Of a DNA stretch of 43,490 bases, positions 1-8,402 are shown one piece after another. This DNA is from Desulfobulbaceae bacterium. GTDB taxonomy: Bacteria > Desulfobacterota > Desulfobulbia > Desulfobulbales > Desulfocapsaceae. The stretch spans positions 1-43,490 of the forward strand of contig JALSMA010000053.1 of NCBI GenBank assembly GCA_026988015.1. Reading direction: 5' to 3'. Position numbers and translations under genes: made by a program. How positions within the stretch are numbered: position 1 is the stretch's first letter; each line of letters starts with the position of its first letter. Below the pieces are notes generated by a model that was given only the letters and a program-made list of their open reading frames with translations, did no database searches and had not been told where the DNA came from.

Positions 1-94
<94 letters not shown>

Positions 95-103
95 TTCTTA
101 TAG

Positions 104-144
104 AAAAGGCCCCAATCAGTTTCTCTGATTGGGGCCTTTTTTTT
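104..144 (+). terminator. Rho-independent terminator of the rRNA operon
   Basis: A perfect 16-bp stem (104-119 with 125-140, core GGCCCCAATCAG/CTGATTGGGGCC) closes on a five-base loop and runs into eight or more T residues. It follows the 5S rRNA immediately. Confidence 0.93.
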
Positions 145-220
145 GTCATGATATTCTACAGATATGATCGACTCTCCCCCTTCCTACACTGACAAAACCT
201 TCCGCAAGATAGCCTGTTAC

Positions 221-239
221 CAAGCAGGCATTCTGCTTG
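221..239. repeat. Small perfect hairpin CAAGCAG-N5-CTGCTTG
   Basis: A 7-bp perfect inverted repeat with a five-base loop lies between the rRNA terminator and the kinase gene and is followed by a T-rich stretch. It could be a weak second terminator or an operator half; nothing in the sequence decides. Confidence 0.4.
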
Positions 240-278
240 AGAAGCAATGTGCTTTTATTTGTTATTTTTTTGTCGCTA

Positions 279-312
279 ATTTATTTCCAGATTAGTATGA
301 TTGGAAATAAAT
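279..312. promoter_or_regulatory. Inverted repeat upstream of the sensor kinase (candidate operator)
   Basis: ATTTATTTCCA at 279-289 and its exact reverse complement TGGAAATAAAT at 302-312 are separated by 12 bases. The pair ends 62 bp before the kinase start codon, in AT-rich DNA. The spacing of about two helical turns between arm centres suits a dimeric DNA-binding protein. The protein that would bind is unknown; the downstream response regulator is one possibility. Confidence 0.4.
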
Positions 313-374
313 CTATTTTTTCCAGTATTTACAAATAAATTTTTCAGTTTACATGCCCTTGGCCAATCCACCAC

Positions 375-2852
375 ATGGGTTCTAAACCGCATAAAACACT
401 CAGCATACTACTTTTCATTCCAATAGGCGTAGTGTGCTTCTTTGTCATCGCCGCCTTTTTACAAGGTAATACCGGGTTCCGTGTTGACAAAACCCAACAG
501 GGACTGCTTATCTCCCATATCGCCTCCCCTCTCAATCCAGTGAAAAAAGGAGATTTGATTGTTGCTGTTGATGGTGTCAAATACAACCGTGTCCTTGGTT
601 TTTTACTCCTCCCTGCCGACAGACCTGCCCCCCGGACTATCACGATTCTGCATGGCAACGAACGTTTCACTTTTTCAGTAAAGACTACCCCATTCACACT
701 GACTCAACTGTTAAGCACCACCTGGCCCAAATTACTCCTCATCACTTTTTTTCTCACCCTTGCTGCTCTCCCACGCTATCGTGCTCCAGACTCAGTCCAG
801 GCGAGACTGTTTTTTTTGATGCTCTGCGGCTTCTCTTCTTCCATAGCCGCCACCTTGGCATCTTCACTAATGTTGTTGCACCCCGCTTACATATCAAGCA
901 GTCTTCTGTTACTCACACTTTCAAACTGGTTTTCATTTTCAGCATGGTTGCATTTCGCAGCAAGATTCCCTGCAAGTTGTGATATCCTTGGTCAAACAAA
1001 ATGGCCTCTTTTCCTTATATACCTCTTTTTTCCCGTTCTCATTATCATACTCTCCCTTTTATTCAGTAATGCTGGTCCCGATTTTTGGTGCTGGCTGCAA
1101 CGACTCAGAAATATTCCTCTTCCAATCAGCATAATTCTTGCTTTTGTAAAACATCTCTGGGATTACCGCAGAACAAATTCTCCCCTTGCTAAAAACCAGA
1201 TCAAATTACCACTTATTGCCTACTGGCTCACATTTACACCATACTTTTTTCTCTACCTTCTCCCTAATCTATTTACTGATCGGCCACTCATATCCTTTCG
1301 AATCGTGGTCTTTGCTTTTTTTATCCTACCACTTGCGTATTATACCAGTCTTGGTCGTTACAGAACTCTTGATGTGGATAAATTGATAGCCAGAACTATC
1401 ACTTTTGTCCTGTTGATAGCGTTACTAGGACTGATTTACTCAGTTTTCCTCACATTCCTCAAGCGTTTTCTTTTCGGTAATCAAGTCCTCTCCGAAGAAT
1501 TATTTCTCATCTTCTTCATTGTAATGCTTTTTATATCCAGACCTTTTGCTACCTACCTTGAACGCTGGATTAATAAGATATTTTTCAGATACCGTCCCGT
1601 ATCCACCACCCTGTTGCATTACTTTAGTGATAAAATTACGTCCACCCTGTTCATTTCAGATATTGTACAGACCATGATTGAAGAATTCCCTGAAAATATC
1701 AATGTAAACAAGGTCGCTCTGATGCTGTTACATGAGAAACAATCAAAAATCTACCCAGAACAGCTTCGATTCGGGAGTAGCCCATGGATCAACAGTGATC
1801 TTGTCAGCGAGTTTCATGATTTTTCTCCTGTCTGTATACACACCAATTATCCTGCCAGAACTCAACAAATGGAAAAGGAATTATTAGAAATTCGTCAGGC
1901 CGGGTTTTCCCTCATTTTCCCTATGAAATCACTAGCCACTGTTTCCGGGCTTCTATTCATAGGATATAGAAACGATGGAAGACGTTTTTCCAAAGAGGAT
2001 ATTCACCTCATTGCCACCCTTGCAAATCAGGGAGCCATAGCCGTTGAGAATGCTACACGATATGAAACCCTCCTTGCCAACAAAGAAGAAATTGAGTTTC
2101 TTTTTTCAGAACGGGTACAACAGCAAAAACTTGCCATTCTAGGTGAAATGACCGCCATGATTGCACATGAATTAAAAAATCCACTGGGAGTTATAAACAG
2201 CTCAGCACAATATCTTGCAACAGGGAAACAATCAAAAAGTGTTCAGGACGAAGTAATTCAATATATTCTTGATGAGACACAACATCTCAACGAGGCGATA
2301 AACAACATCCTGGGACTGGCAAAGCAAAGGCCTCCCCACTTTGAACAGATGGATATTACACAACATCTTTCCGGGTTCATAGAACGCTGGTTGCAAAACA
2401 ACGATCATAATCCTCTTATTTCAATCGAAGTTCAGATCGAAGAGTACCTTCCACAGTTATATGCAGATCAGCGGCAACTGAACCAGGTTTTTTTTAATCT
2501 TATTCGCAACAGTGAAGAAATGATGCCTGAGGGAGGCTATATTCTTTTTCGTGCAACAAGTGATAAAAAGAATATCACCATCTCCATTCTGGACAATGGC
2601 CCTGGAATCTGTGAGAATAACGTAGAAAAACTCTTTAATAACTTTTTTACGACAAAGAAAGATGGAGTTGGCTTAGGATTGGTTATCTGCCAACAGATCA
2701 TTCAAGCCCATAAGGGAAGTATCAGCATTAACAACAGAGAAGAAGGTGGAGCTGTTGTCACCATAGATTTACCCTTAAAACCCCTTAGCAGCATTAATTT
2801 TCCAGTGGTCCAAGGAAAAATAGAGAACAAGAGAATAAAGAATGACCGTTAA
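375..2852 (+). CDS. Multi-pass membrane sensor histidine kinase (PDZ-like, GAF, HisKA, HATPase_c)
   Basis: An 825-residue inner-membrane histidine kinase. An N-terminal membrane segment (about 10-30) is followed by a PDZ-like extracytoplasmic stretch (about 35-105, GDLIVAVDG) and then eight or nine further hydrophobic segments to about residue 397. A GAF-like domain covers about 440-580. The phosphoacceptor is H598 in AHELKNP; the ATP-binding domain shows an N box (NLIRNSEE), DNGPGI and GVGLGL, so it looks active. The class resembles NtrB-type kinases and the layout recalls PrsK of PEP-CTERM systems, although PrsK proteins are not known to me to carry a PDZ-like region. Its stop codon lies inside the next gene (11-bp overlap), so kinase and regulator are translationally coupled. 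No good Shine-Dalgarno precedes the ATG at 375; a slightly different start is possible. Confidence 0.9.
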   Translation: MGSKPHKTLSILLFIPIGVVCFFVIAAFLQGNTGFRVDKTQQGLLISHIASPLNPVKKGDLIVAVDGVKYNRVLGFLLLPADRPAPRTITILHGNERFTFSVKTTPFTLTQLLSTTWPKLLLITFFLTLAALPRYRAPDSVQARLFFLMLCGFSSSIAATLASSLMLLHPAYISSSLLLLTLSNWFSFSAWLHFAARFPASCDILGQTKWPLFLIYLFFPVLIIILSLLFSNAGPDFWCWLQRLRNIPLPISIILAFVKHLWDYRRTNSPLAKNQIKLPLIAYWLTFTPYFFLYLLPNLFTDRPLISFRIVVFAFFILPLAYYTSLGRYRTLDVDKLIARTITFVLLIALLGLIYSVFLTFLKRFLFGNQVLSEELFLIFFIVMLFISRPFATYLERWINKIFFRYRPVSTTLLHYFSDKITSTLFISDIVQTMIEEFPENINVNKVALMLLHEKQSKIYPEQLRFGSSPWINSDLVSEFHDFSPVCIHTNYPARTQQMEKELLEIRQAGFSLIFPMKSLATVSGLLFIGYRNDGRRFSKEDIHLIATLANQGAIAVENATRYETLLANKEEIEFLFSERVQQQKLAILGEMTAMIAHELKNPLGVINSSAQYLATGKQSKSVQDEVIQYILDETQHLNEAINNILGLAKQRPPHFEQMDITQHLSGFIERWLQNNDHNPLISIEVQIEEYLPQLYADQRQLNQVFFNLIRNSEEMMPEGGYILFRATSDKKNITISILDNGPGICENNVEKLFNNFFTTKKDGVGLGLVICQQIIQAHKGSISINNREEGGAVVTIDLPLKPLSSINFPVVQGKIENKRIKNDR

Positions 2853-4158
2853 AATTTTACTTGCTGAAGATGACGAGAGACTGAGACGACTTTTACAGCT
2901 CGTTCTTAACGACGCTGGATATGAGGTACAAACAGCTGCTGACGGGGGAAGAGCCATTGAGTATTGGAAAAAATGGCACCCTTCTCTGGTCTTTACCGAT
3001 CTGATGATGGAACCATTGAACGGACTGCATGTTCTACGATTTGGGCAGGATCATTATCCTGATATACCTTGTATTATTCTTACAGCCTTTGGAACCGTAG
3101 AAGCTGCTGTTGATGCAATGAAAAAAGGTGCCTTTGATTTTTTAACAAAACCCATTGACCACACCCAGCTCCTTGAGGTAGTGAAGCAGGCCATTGAAGC
3201 AAACCTCCAAACCAAACACCATTACCAGGACCTACTCGGATCGTCCGAAGTGATGCAGGCGCTCCGTAATGATATTAATTCACTTGCATCCACAGACAGT
3301 ACAGTCCTTATTTTAGGTGAATCCGGCACAGGAAAGGGACTTGTCGCCAAGGAAATCCACAAAGCCTCAAAACGACACAATGGCCCTTTTGTACATCTTA
3401 ATTGTGCCTCCATACCAGCAGAACTTCTCGAAAGTGAGCTGTTTGGTCATAAGAAGGGATCCTTTACCGGATCGACAGGAAATCATGATGGCGCATTTAC
3501 AAGAGCTGATGGAGGCATCCTTTTTCTGGACGAAATAGGCGACCTGCTCCTGTCGTTGCAACCGAAACTACTTCACGCAGTTGAAGAAAAAGAGTTTCTC
3601 CCCCTGGGTGGGACAAAACCCCAAGCAGTATCCTTAAAGATTCTTTCATCCACCAATCTTGATCTCAAGGAAATGGTCAACAGAAAAGAATTTCGTATGG
3701 ATCTCTTTTATCGCCTCAATACCATGCAGGTTACCCTCCCTCCTCTCCGGAACAGAGGAAATGATATTATAGAACTTACCAATACATTCCTGACATTTTT
3801 TTCTAACGAATTTGATTGTCAGGAATGTACATTGTCAGAGGAAGCTTTTAAGATCATTGAAACATACTCCTGGCCCGGAAATGTCAGAGAACTCCGTAAT
3901 ACTATAGAACGTGCAGTATTGCGATGCCCGGGAAAGGCGATCACAGCCGACTGCATATCTGAGATTTGTTCAACAAACGATCACACCCAACCGGAAAACC
4001 CCAAGACAAACCTTGATCTTGTCGCCAAGGAACAAGAGTTTCTCCTCGCTGCACTGAAACTACATAACTGGAACAAAACCAAAGCTGCCAAAGAATTAAA
4101 AATAAGCCGCAGTGCCTTACGCTACCGATTGAAAAAATATGGTATAACCAACTCCTGA
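2842..4158 (+). CDS. Sigma-54-dependent response regulator (REC-AAA+-Fis HTH)
   Basis: A 438-residue NtrC-family activator, the evident partner of the overlapping kinase. The receiver domain (1-120) has the acidic pair D10/D11, phosphoacceptor D53 (FTDLMM) and the conserved KP near 105. The AAA+ domain has Walker A GESGTGKG, Walker B GGILFLDEIGD and the sigma-54 contact loop written as GSFTGS rather than the usual GAFTGA. A Fis-type helix-turn-helix ends the protein (NKTKAAKELKISRSALRYRLKKYGI). In this family phosphorylation drives oligomerisation and ATP-dependent opening of sigma-54 promoters. Targets are not shown by the sequence; the PEP-CTERM gene 455 bp downstream is the nearest candidate, with only a poor sigma-54-like site in front of it. 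Confidence 0.93.
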   Translation: MTVKILLAEDDERLRRLLQLVLNDAGYEVQTAADGGRAIEYWKKWHPSLVFTDLMMEPLNGLHVLRFGQDHYPDIPCIILTAFGTVEAAVDAMKKGAFDFLTKPIDHTQLLEVVKQAIEANLQTKHHYQDLLGSSEVMQALRNDINSLASTDSTVLILGESGTGKGLVAKEIHKASKRHNGPFVHLNCASIPAELLESELFGHKKGSFTGSTGNHDGAFTRADGGILFLDEIGDLLLSLQPKLLHAVEEKEFLPLGGTKPQAVSLKILSSTNLDLKEMVNRKEFRMDLFYRLNTMQVTLPPLRNRGNDIIELTNTFLTFFSNEFDCQECTLSEEAFKIIETYSWPGNVRELRNTIERAVLRCPGKAITADCISEICSTNDHTQPENPKTNLDLVAKEQEFLLAALKLHNWNKTKAAKELKISRSALRYRLKKYGITNS

Positions 4159-4245
4159 TTGACCCAGCTTACCACTCCCCCCCAGCACAATATCAGCCCC
4201 GACAAATCAGTAAAACAAACACAGGATACCCTCACCAACTTTTAC

Positions 4246-4293
4246 AAGTGGCGGTTTAAAACAACCGGTGCAACCGGTTGTTTTGAACCACTT
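4246..4293. terminator. Strong hairpin after the kinase-regulator operon
   Basis: AAAACAACCGGT (4258-4269) pairs perfectly with ACCGGTTGTTTT (4273-4284) over a three-base loop. After an internal loop, AAGTGG (4246) pairs with CCACTT (4288). There is no long T tract beyond the T residues of the stem itself. A terminator or mRNA-end stabiliser for the two-component operon is the simplest reading. Confidence 0.55.
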
Positions 4294-4415
4294 AGCCAAT
4301 CAAGGTCTCCCTCCCATTTTCCAGTAAAAATTATTTCTATAAAATCAACCAGTTCTACACACCGTATTGTTGGCATATTTATTGATTACCTTTTTTCAAA
4401 TTAGAACTGTTAAAA

Positions 4416-4427
4416 GCTCGCAAAAGG
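4416..4427 (+). repeat. Short extragenic repeat, copy A (GCTCGCAAAAGG)
   Basis: The core CTCGCAAAAGG matches, allowing few differences, the elements at 4574-4590 (reverse orientation) and 13064-13080. It forms an inverted pair with the 4574 copy, bracketing about 145 bp. Confidence 0.35.
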
Positions 4428-4573
4428 CTGAAATAATAGATGGCTAAGTAACAAACTTCATATCCGAGACAAAGCAATATTCTATCTTTTCGGCGTACTA
4501 AGGTACTTGATAAGATAAGAAATTTATACCCCAAGGGTACTTCCTACGGGGCGCATTACGAAGGAAATGATAA

Positions 4574-4590
4574 GTTTTTACGAGTCCATC
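4574..4590 (-). repeat. Short extragenic repeat, copy B
   Basis: Read on the minus strand this is GATGGACTCGTAAAAAC. It aligns with GACGGCTTCGCAAAAGG at 13064-13080 at 11 of 17 positions, most differences being transitions. It sits 24 bp before the PEP-CTERM start. Confidence 0.35.
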
Positions 4591-4613
4591 AAACTTTTTT
4601 AAAGGAGGAGTAA

Positions 4614-5534
4614 ATGATGGTGCAGAAAAACAAGATTTCCCTGTTTCTGGGAGTAGCTCTATCAGGACTACTACCGTTGCAATTACATGCTGCTGGGGTG
4701 GTGACAGATACGATGATCCAACTCGGTGATGCTGGTACGTCAACCTCTCCTGCCGAGTGGTGGCTTGACCATAACACAGTCAGCCCCGCCACTGACCCCT
4801 TTACCATCGGAGGATATGCTAGATCCTACAACCATCTAACCATTGACCAGAATCATTCGTTTACTGCCTCAAATGGTTTGGTTGTCGGTCCTTCATATTC
4901 TTTCAGGAATCTTATGGATATCCAGACGGGTGGCAATGTCTCTGTTACTGGAGATGTAAGAGTTGGTACTGGGAGTATCTCCTATTATAGCACCTACAAC
5001 GGAATCAATATCTCAGGAGAGAACGCCACTCTCTCCATCAGCGGCGTACTTGACATGTACAATGGCTACAATGCAATGAATAATTATCTGACACTGACAG
5101 ATGGGGGCAAGGCGGTGGTTGAAGATGCTTTTTCTCTCTACTATCACTGGGCATACGGGAACAACTGGCTGGAACTTGGTGGTGGGTCCCTGTTCTTAGC
5201 TGGTGATAAAACAAGTGATTTCGCTGAAGGAAATGGCATACTGAGTTCTATCAAGGTGTGGGATGACGACACGAATGCCTTCGAACGCGTATCTTATTAC
5301 AGCAGCACAACATTATATTCAACGCCATACCTGAACTGGCTGGCAGTTGATTATATAGAAGACGCTGCTCAGGCTGCGGCACTTGGTTATTCGGATGATT
5401 TTATCGGCTATACTATTCTTCACGATATTAATCCCGTTCCGGAGCCTGCAACACTACTACTGTTTGGTACGGGATTGGCCGGATTAGTGAGTACCAGGAT
5501 TCGCCGGAAAAATATGAGACGTTGTAACGAATAA
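4614..5534 (+). CDS. PEP-CTERM sorting domain-containing exported protein
   Basis: A 306-residue secreted protein. It has a Sec signal peptide (about 1-27: charged MMVQKNK, hydrophobic core, AHAA-like cleavage region LHAAG) and a C-terminal PEP-CTERM signal: PVPEPATLL, a hydrophobic helix and the basic tail RIRRKNMRR. In known systems this tail is cut by an exosortase and the protein is delivered to the surface or extracellular matrix with exopolysaccharide. The middle is rich in Gly, Asn, Ser and Thr with short repeating strands (GGNVSVTG, ENATLSISG), suggesting a beta-helix-like fold. AGGAGG lies five bases before the ATG at 4614; the ATG at 4617 is an equal alternative. No exosortase is in the window. 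Function beyond surface display is unknown. Confidence 0.9.
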   Translation: MMVQKNKISLFLGVALSGLLPLQLHAAGVVTDTMIQLGDAGTSTSPAEWWLDHNTVSPATDPFTIGGYARSYNHLTIDQNHSFTASNGLVVGPSYSFRNLMDIQTGGNVSVTGDVRVGTGSISYYSTYNGINISGENATLSISGVLDMYNGYNAMNNYLTLTDGGKAVVEDAFSLYYHWAYGNNWLELGGGSLFLAGDKTSDFAEGNGILSSIKVWDDDTNAFERVSYYSSTTLYSTPYLNWLAVDYIEDAAQAAALGYSDDFIGYTILHDINPVPEPATLLLFGTGLAGLVSTRIRRKNMRRCNE

Positions 5535-5550
5535 ACAGGATCCCTCAAAA

Positions 5551-5590
5551 AAAAAGGTCCTTGCAGAGAATACCTGCAAGGACCTTTTTT
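5551..5590. terminator. Bidirectional Rho-independent terminator
   Basis: A 16-bp perfect stem (AAAAAGGTCCTTGCAG at 5551-5566 with 5574-5589) closes on a seven-base loop, with A and T tracts on the two sides. It ends the PEP-CTERM transcript and can also stop transcription of the convergent HTH gene. Confidence 0.92.
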
Positions 5591-5698
5591 TACGACCCGC
5601 CAATTTCATACTGCCAGGGTACCCAGAGGCAGGCATACCATGGAATTTCCCAGAATACTCTCCCAAATCAGCCACTCGTTGATGAAAAAGAGTAACGG

Positions 5699-6073
5699 CT
5701 ATTTCAACAGAGCGTTAAGAATATCACATTTCCTGCAGATATCCATTTTCTCCCGAACATCAATGTCTTTAGTACACTCACATTTCGTTCCGCTGATAAA
5801 CCAGCACATGTCACCACACTGAAACTCCCAGGCAGGGCACTCATTCTTGAATTCGCAGCCCTTTCTCTCCCAACAGGGTTGTGGATGTCTGTCTTTTTTA
5901 TGTTTTTTCTGGTAAATAAGGAACCAGAGTTGCCGCTCGATGTGTAATGGGATTTTCCTCCATCCCTGTTCGTAACTGTGTATTGCCTTCAATGAAACAC
6001 CAAGCAATTGCGCAAGCTGTTTCTGGGTCCGGCCCAATTTCTTCCGAATGACTACAAAGGCTTCTTTTTCCAA
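5699..6073 (-). CDS. Small helix-turn-helix protein with Cys-rich two-CW C-terminus
   Basis: A 124-residue protein. Residues 1-50 carry an XRE-type helix-turn-helix (GRTQKQLAQLLGVSLKAIHSYEQGWRKIP). The second half is Cys-rich with two CW motifs (CWERKGC and CWFISGTKC) and a further C..C pair near the end, nine cysteines in all, consistent with a metal site (zinc or iron-sulfur) in the family called two-CW. A DNA-binding regulator sensing metal, redox or oxygen is a reasonable inference, not shown. The start is a TTG (6073): no ATG or GTG exists before the HTH, and a weak AGG lies about seven bases upstream. It is convergent with the PEP-CTERM gene across a terminator and has no operon partner. 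Confidence 0.75.
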   Translation of the reverse strand: MEKEAFVVIRKKLGRTQKQLAQLLGVSLKAIHSYEQGWRKIPLHIERQLWFLIYQKKHKKDRHPQPCWERKGCEFKNECPAWEFQCGDMCWFISGTKCECTKDIDVREKMDICRKCDILNALLK

Positions 6074-6378
6074 AATAGTACCTGAGACTTTTTGTTTTTT
6101 TGTAACAACTTAATTTAATTATCGAAACGCCAACCACCAAAACATACTCTCGTAACGATACCAGAAAATAATATTTTTTTCAGTAAAGAATTCCATTAAA
6201 CCACTCCAACCTTAACTATCATTCTCTTTTTTTATTCTTTGCCATCTCTTAAGGAATATAATTATATTTTTTATTGCTTTTACGGTATCCTTTCGTTGAG
6301 TTTAAACAATAATTTTTGTATGTATCTCTCAGTACTACCCCCCTGCCAATTCTATCCATTATTATCTAAGGAGTCACC
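6074..6378. other. AT-rich intergenic region upstream of upp
   Basis: This divergent spacer holds the start regions of the HTH gene (leftward) and upp (rightward). It is AT-rich with several T tracts. TTGAGT at 6296 with TATGTA 17 bp later is only a poor sigma-70 match. A clear Shine-Dalgarno AAGGAG (6368-6373) precedes upp. I see no riboswitch-like or coding content. Confidence 0.5.
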
Positions 6379-7005
6379 ATGGCCCTGCATGTTGTAGATC
6401 ACCCCCTCATCCGTCACAAAGTAGGACTTCTGCGAGAAAAAGACATATCCACCAAGGACTTCAGAGCACTGGCTTCCGAAATTGCACGACTTCTGGGATA
6501 TGAAGCCACCAAGGACTTTCCGACTGAATCTAAAACGATCGAAACCTGGGCCGGGCCTGCAGAGGTAGAAAAAATCAAAGGTAAAAAAATCACCTTCGTT
6601 CCCATTCTGCGTGCAGGACTCGGTATGATGGATGGCGTTTTTGATCTGATTCCATCCGCTAAAGTATCCATCGTGGGCTTTTATCGGGACGAGGACACCC
6701 TGCTCCCAGTTCAATATTACGTAAAACTCGCTAAAAATATCGAGCAGAGAACAGCGCTTATTCTTGATCCCATGCTCGCCACAGGTGGTACATTGAATGC
6801 AACCATCACTCTTTTAAAGGAAGCTGGCTGCACCTCCATTAAAGGACTTTTTCTGGTCTCAGCACCTGAAGGTATAAAAAAAGTGCAGGATCTTCACCCG
6901 GACGTGGACATCTATACTGCCGCTCTCGATGACAGGTTGAATGAGAACGGATATATCCTTCCCGGCCTGGGCGATGCCGGTGACAAACTCTTTGGCACTA
7001 AATAG
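6379..7005 (+). CDS. upp: Uracil phosphoribosyltransferase
   Basis: This 208-residue cytoplasmic enzyme converts uracil and PRPP to UMP in pyrimidine salvage. Length equals the family norm. The PRPP-binding loop appears as [12 protein letters not shown] and the uracil-binding C-terminal segment as [18 protein letters not shown]; the flexible-loop region RAGLGMMDG is also conserved. The start is fixed by AAGGAG five bases before the ATG. It lies 137 bp ahead of a uracil permease in the same direction, the usual upp-uraA pair, so uptake and salvage are probably co-expressed. Confidence 0.97.
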   Translation: MALHVVDHPLIRHKVGLLREKDISTKDFRALASEIARLLGYEATKDFPTESKTIETWAGPAEVEKIKGKKITFVPILRAGLGMMDGVFDLIPSAKVSIVGFYRDEDTLLPVQYYVKLAKNIEQRTALILDPMLATGGTLNATITLLKEAGCTSIKGLFLVSAPEGIKKVQDLHPDVDIYTAALDDRLNENGYILPGLGDAGDKLFGTK

Positions 7006-7039
7006 TTTGTTTCCATTGAAAACCTGGAGGGTGTCACCA

Positions 7040-7054
7040 TCGAACGCTCACGGA
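7040..7054 (-). repeat. Extragenic repeat, copy 1 of the TCCGTGAGCGTTCGA family
   Basis: This 15-base stretch is the exact reverse complement of 18920-18934, and similar TCA trinucleotides flank both copies at matching distance. It lies between upp and uraA. A single 15-base match in a 43-kb window can arise by chance, so the matching flanks and intergenic placement carry the argument. Confidence 0.35.
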
Positions 7055-7142
7055 CTCAGGGAAAACTGCAACCCTGCGGCCTTGTAGGATTTCGCAAATA
7101 CTCATCACAATAACTCTTAACGATTAAGGAGCTGACTCGCTT

Positions 7143-8396
7143 ATGGACACGCAATCCATTGACAGTGATTATAATTTTCGGTTGAAAGACATCATTCTCG
7201 GTGCACAGATGCTTTTCGTTGCCCTTGGGGCCTTGGTTCTTGTACCACTGCTCACCGGACTAAACCCTAACGTTGCACTCTTCACTGCAGGCGCCGGAAC
7301 GCTGCTCTTTCAAATAGTTACCAAGGGTAAGGTCCCCATCTTCCTCGCCTCCTCTTTTGCCTTTATTGCTCCGATTATTTATGGCGTGCAGACCTGGGGG
7401 ATAGCCGGGACCATGTGCGGCCTCCTGGCTGCTGGGCTTTTTTATGTTCTGCTCTCTATTCTTATTTATTTTCAGGGTGGTGAAGTTCTCCACACCATCC
7501 TACCTCCCATCGTAACCGGTCCTGTTATCATGGTTATAGGGCTCATCCTGGCACCAGTTGCTGTTTTCATGGCAACGGGTATGACAGGTAACGGTTCTTT
7601 GGAACTGGTACCCCGAAACACTGCTCTAATAGTCTCCGCAACCTCCCTTGGAGTCACCCTGGCAGTAACTCTCCTTGGAAGGGGCATGTTCAAACTCATC
7701 CCCATTCTCTGTGGAATCATTGCCGGGTACCTGATTTCCATTCCATTTGGCCTAGTTGACTTCACCCCTGTTAAAGAAGCATCCTGGTTTGCAATGCCTT
7801 CCTTCACATACCCCGAATGGAACCTTGAGGCCATACTCTTTATTGTTCCTGTGGCTATCGCACCAGCTATTGAGCATTTCGGTGACATTCTGGCAATCGG
7901 ATCCGTTACCAATAAAGATTACATAAAAAACCCCGGTATCCATCGCACCATGCTTGGTGATGGTCTGGCAACAAGTCTTGCAGCACTCTTTGGTGGACCA
8001 CCAAACACAACCTATTCCGAAGTAACCGGAGCCGTTACTCTTACCAAAACCTTTAATCCTGCCATTATGACCTGGGCCGCCATTGTTGCAATCGCTCTTG
8101 CATTTATTGGAAAAGTTGGTGCGATGCTCCAGACTATTCCCTCCCCAGTCATGGGAGGAATTATGCTGCTTCTCTTTGGTGCTATTACTGTTGTCGGCCT
8201 TAATACCTTAGTGAGAGCTCAGGATGATCTTACAGAACCACGTAACCTTGTTATTATTTCTCTTATCATGGTACTTGGAATTGGTGGAATGAGTTTTTCC
8301 GCTGGTGCGTTCACAGTAAAAGGTATCGGGCTTGCTGGAATTTCAGGAGTTCTACTTAACCTTTTGCTGCCTCGCAAAAAGAAAAAACAATCCTGA
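7143..8396 (+). CDS. uraA: Uracil permease (NCS2 family)
   Basis: A 417-residue inner-membrane uracil:proton symporter of the nucleobase-ascorbate (NCS2) family. Hydrophobic segments fill the whole length, consistent with the family's 14 helices. Signature regions are visible: AIEHFGDILAIGSVTNKDY, with the conserved Glu/His in helix 8, and GGPPNTTYSEVTGAVTLTK, matching the substrate-binding helix 10 region. The C-terminus is a short basic tail (RKKKKQS). AAGGAG lies 11 bases before the ATG, a rather long spacing. It follows upp and precedes rsmI by six bases, so rsmI may be on the same transcript. Confidence 0.95.
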   Translation: MDTQSIDSDYNFRLKDIILGAQMLFVALGALVLVPLLTGLNPNVALFTAGAGTLLFQIVTKGKVPIFLASSFAFIAPIIYGVQTWGIAGTMCGLLAAGLFYVLLSILIYFQGGEVLHTILPPIVTGPVIMVIGLILAPVAVFMATGMTGNGSLELVPRNTALIVSATSLGVTLAVTLLGRGMFKLIPILCGIIAGYLISIPFGLVDFTPVKEASWFAMPSFTYPEWNLEAILFIVPVAIAPAIEHFGDILAIGSVTNKDYIKNPGIHRTMLGDGLATSLAALFGGPPNTTYSEVTGAVTLTKTFNPAIMTWAAIVAIALAFIGKVGAMLQTIPSPVMGGIMLLLFGAITVVGLNTLVRAQDDLTEPRNLVIISLIMVLGIGGMSFSAGAFTVKGIGLAGISGVLLNLLLPRKKKKQS

Positions 8397-8402
8397 TCCG
8401 AT

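Larger units (their letters stand above)
4159..4613. other. Intergenic region between response regulator and PEP-CTERM gene
   Basis: No convincing gene lies here. It holds a strong hairpin (4246-4293), two short extragenic repeat copies in opposite orientation (4416-4427 and 4574-4590) and a T-rich stretch near 4591. GTACTT occurs twice (about 4502 and 4538), and a CCCC/GGGG pair brackets the second copy. The Shine-Dalgarno AGGAGG of the PEP-CTERM gene closes the region. Confidence 0.6.

Noticed and set aside
4371-4386. Sigma-54-like site TGGCAT-N5-TTGAT ahead of the PEP-CTERM gene
   Set aside because: The -24 GG is right but the strongly conserved -12 GC is GA, and it lies more than 200 bp from the gene; too weak to annotate.
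4159-4404. 81-codon frame just after the response regulator
   Set aside because: It runs through a strong hairpin, begins at the base after a stop codon without a ribosome-binding site and has no protein-like features.
6296-6319. Possible promoter TTGAGT-N17-TATGTA for upp
   Set aside because: The -10 matches consensus at only about three of six positions in very AT-rich DNA.
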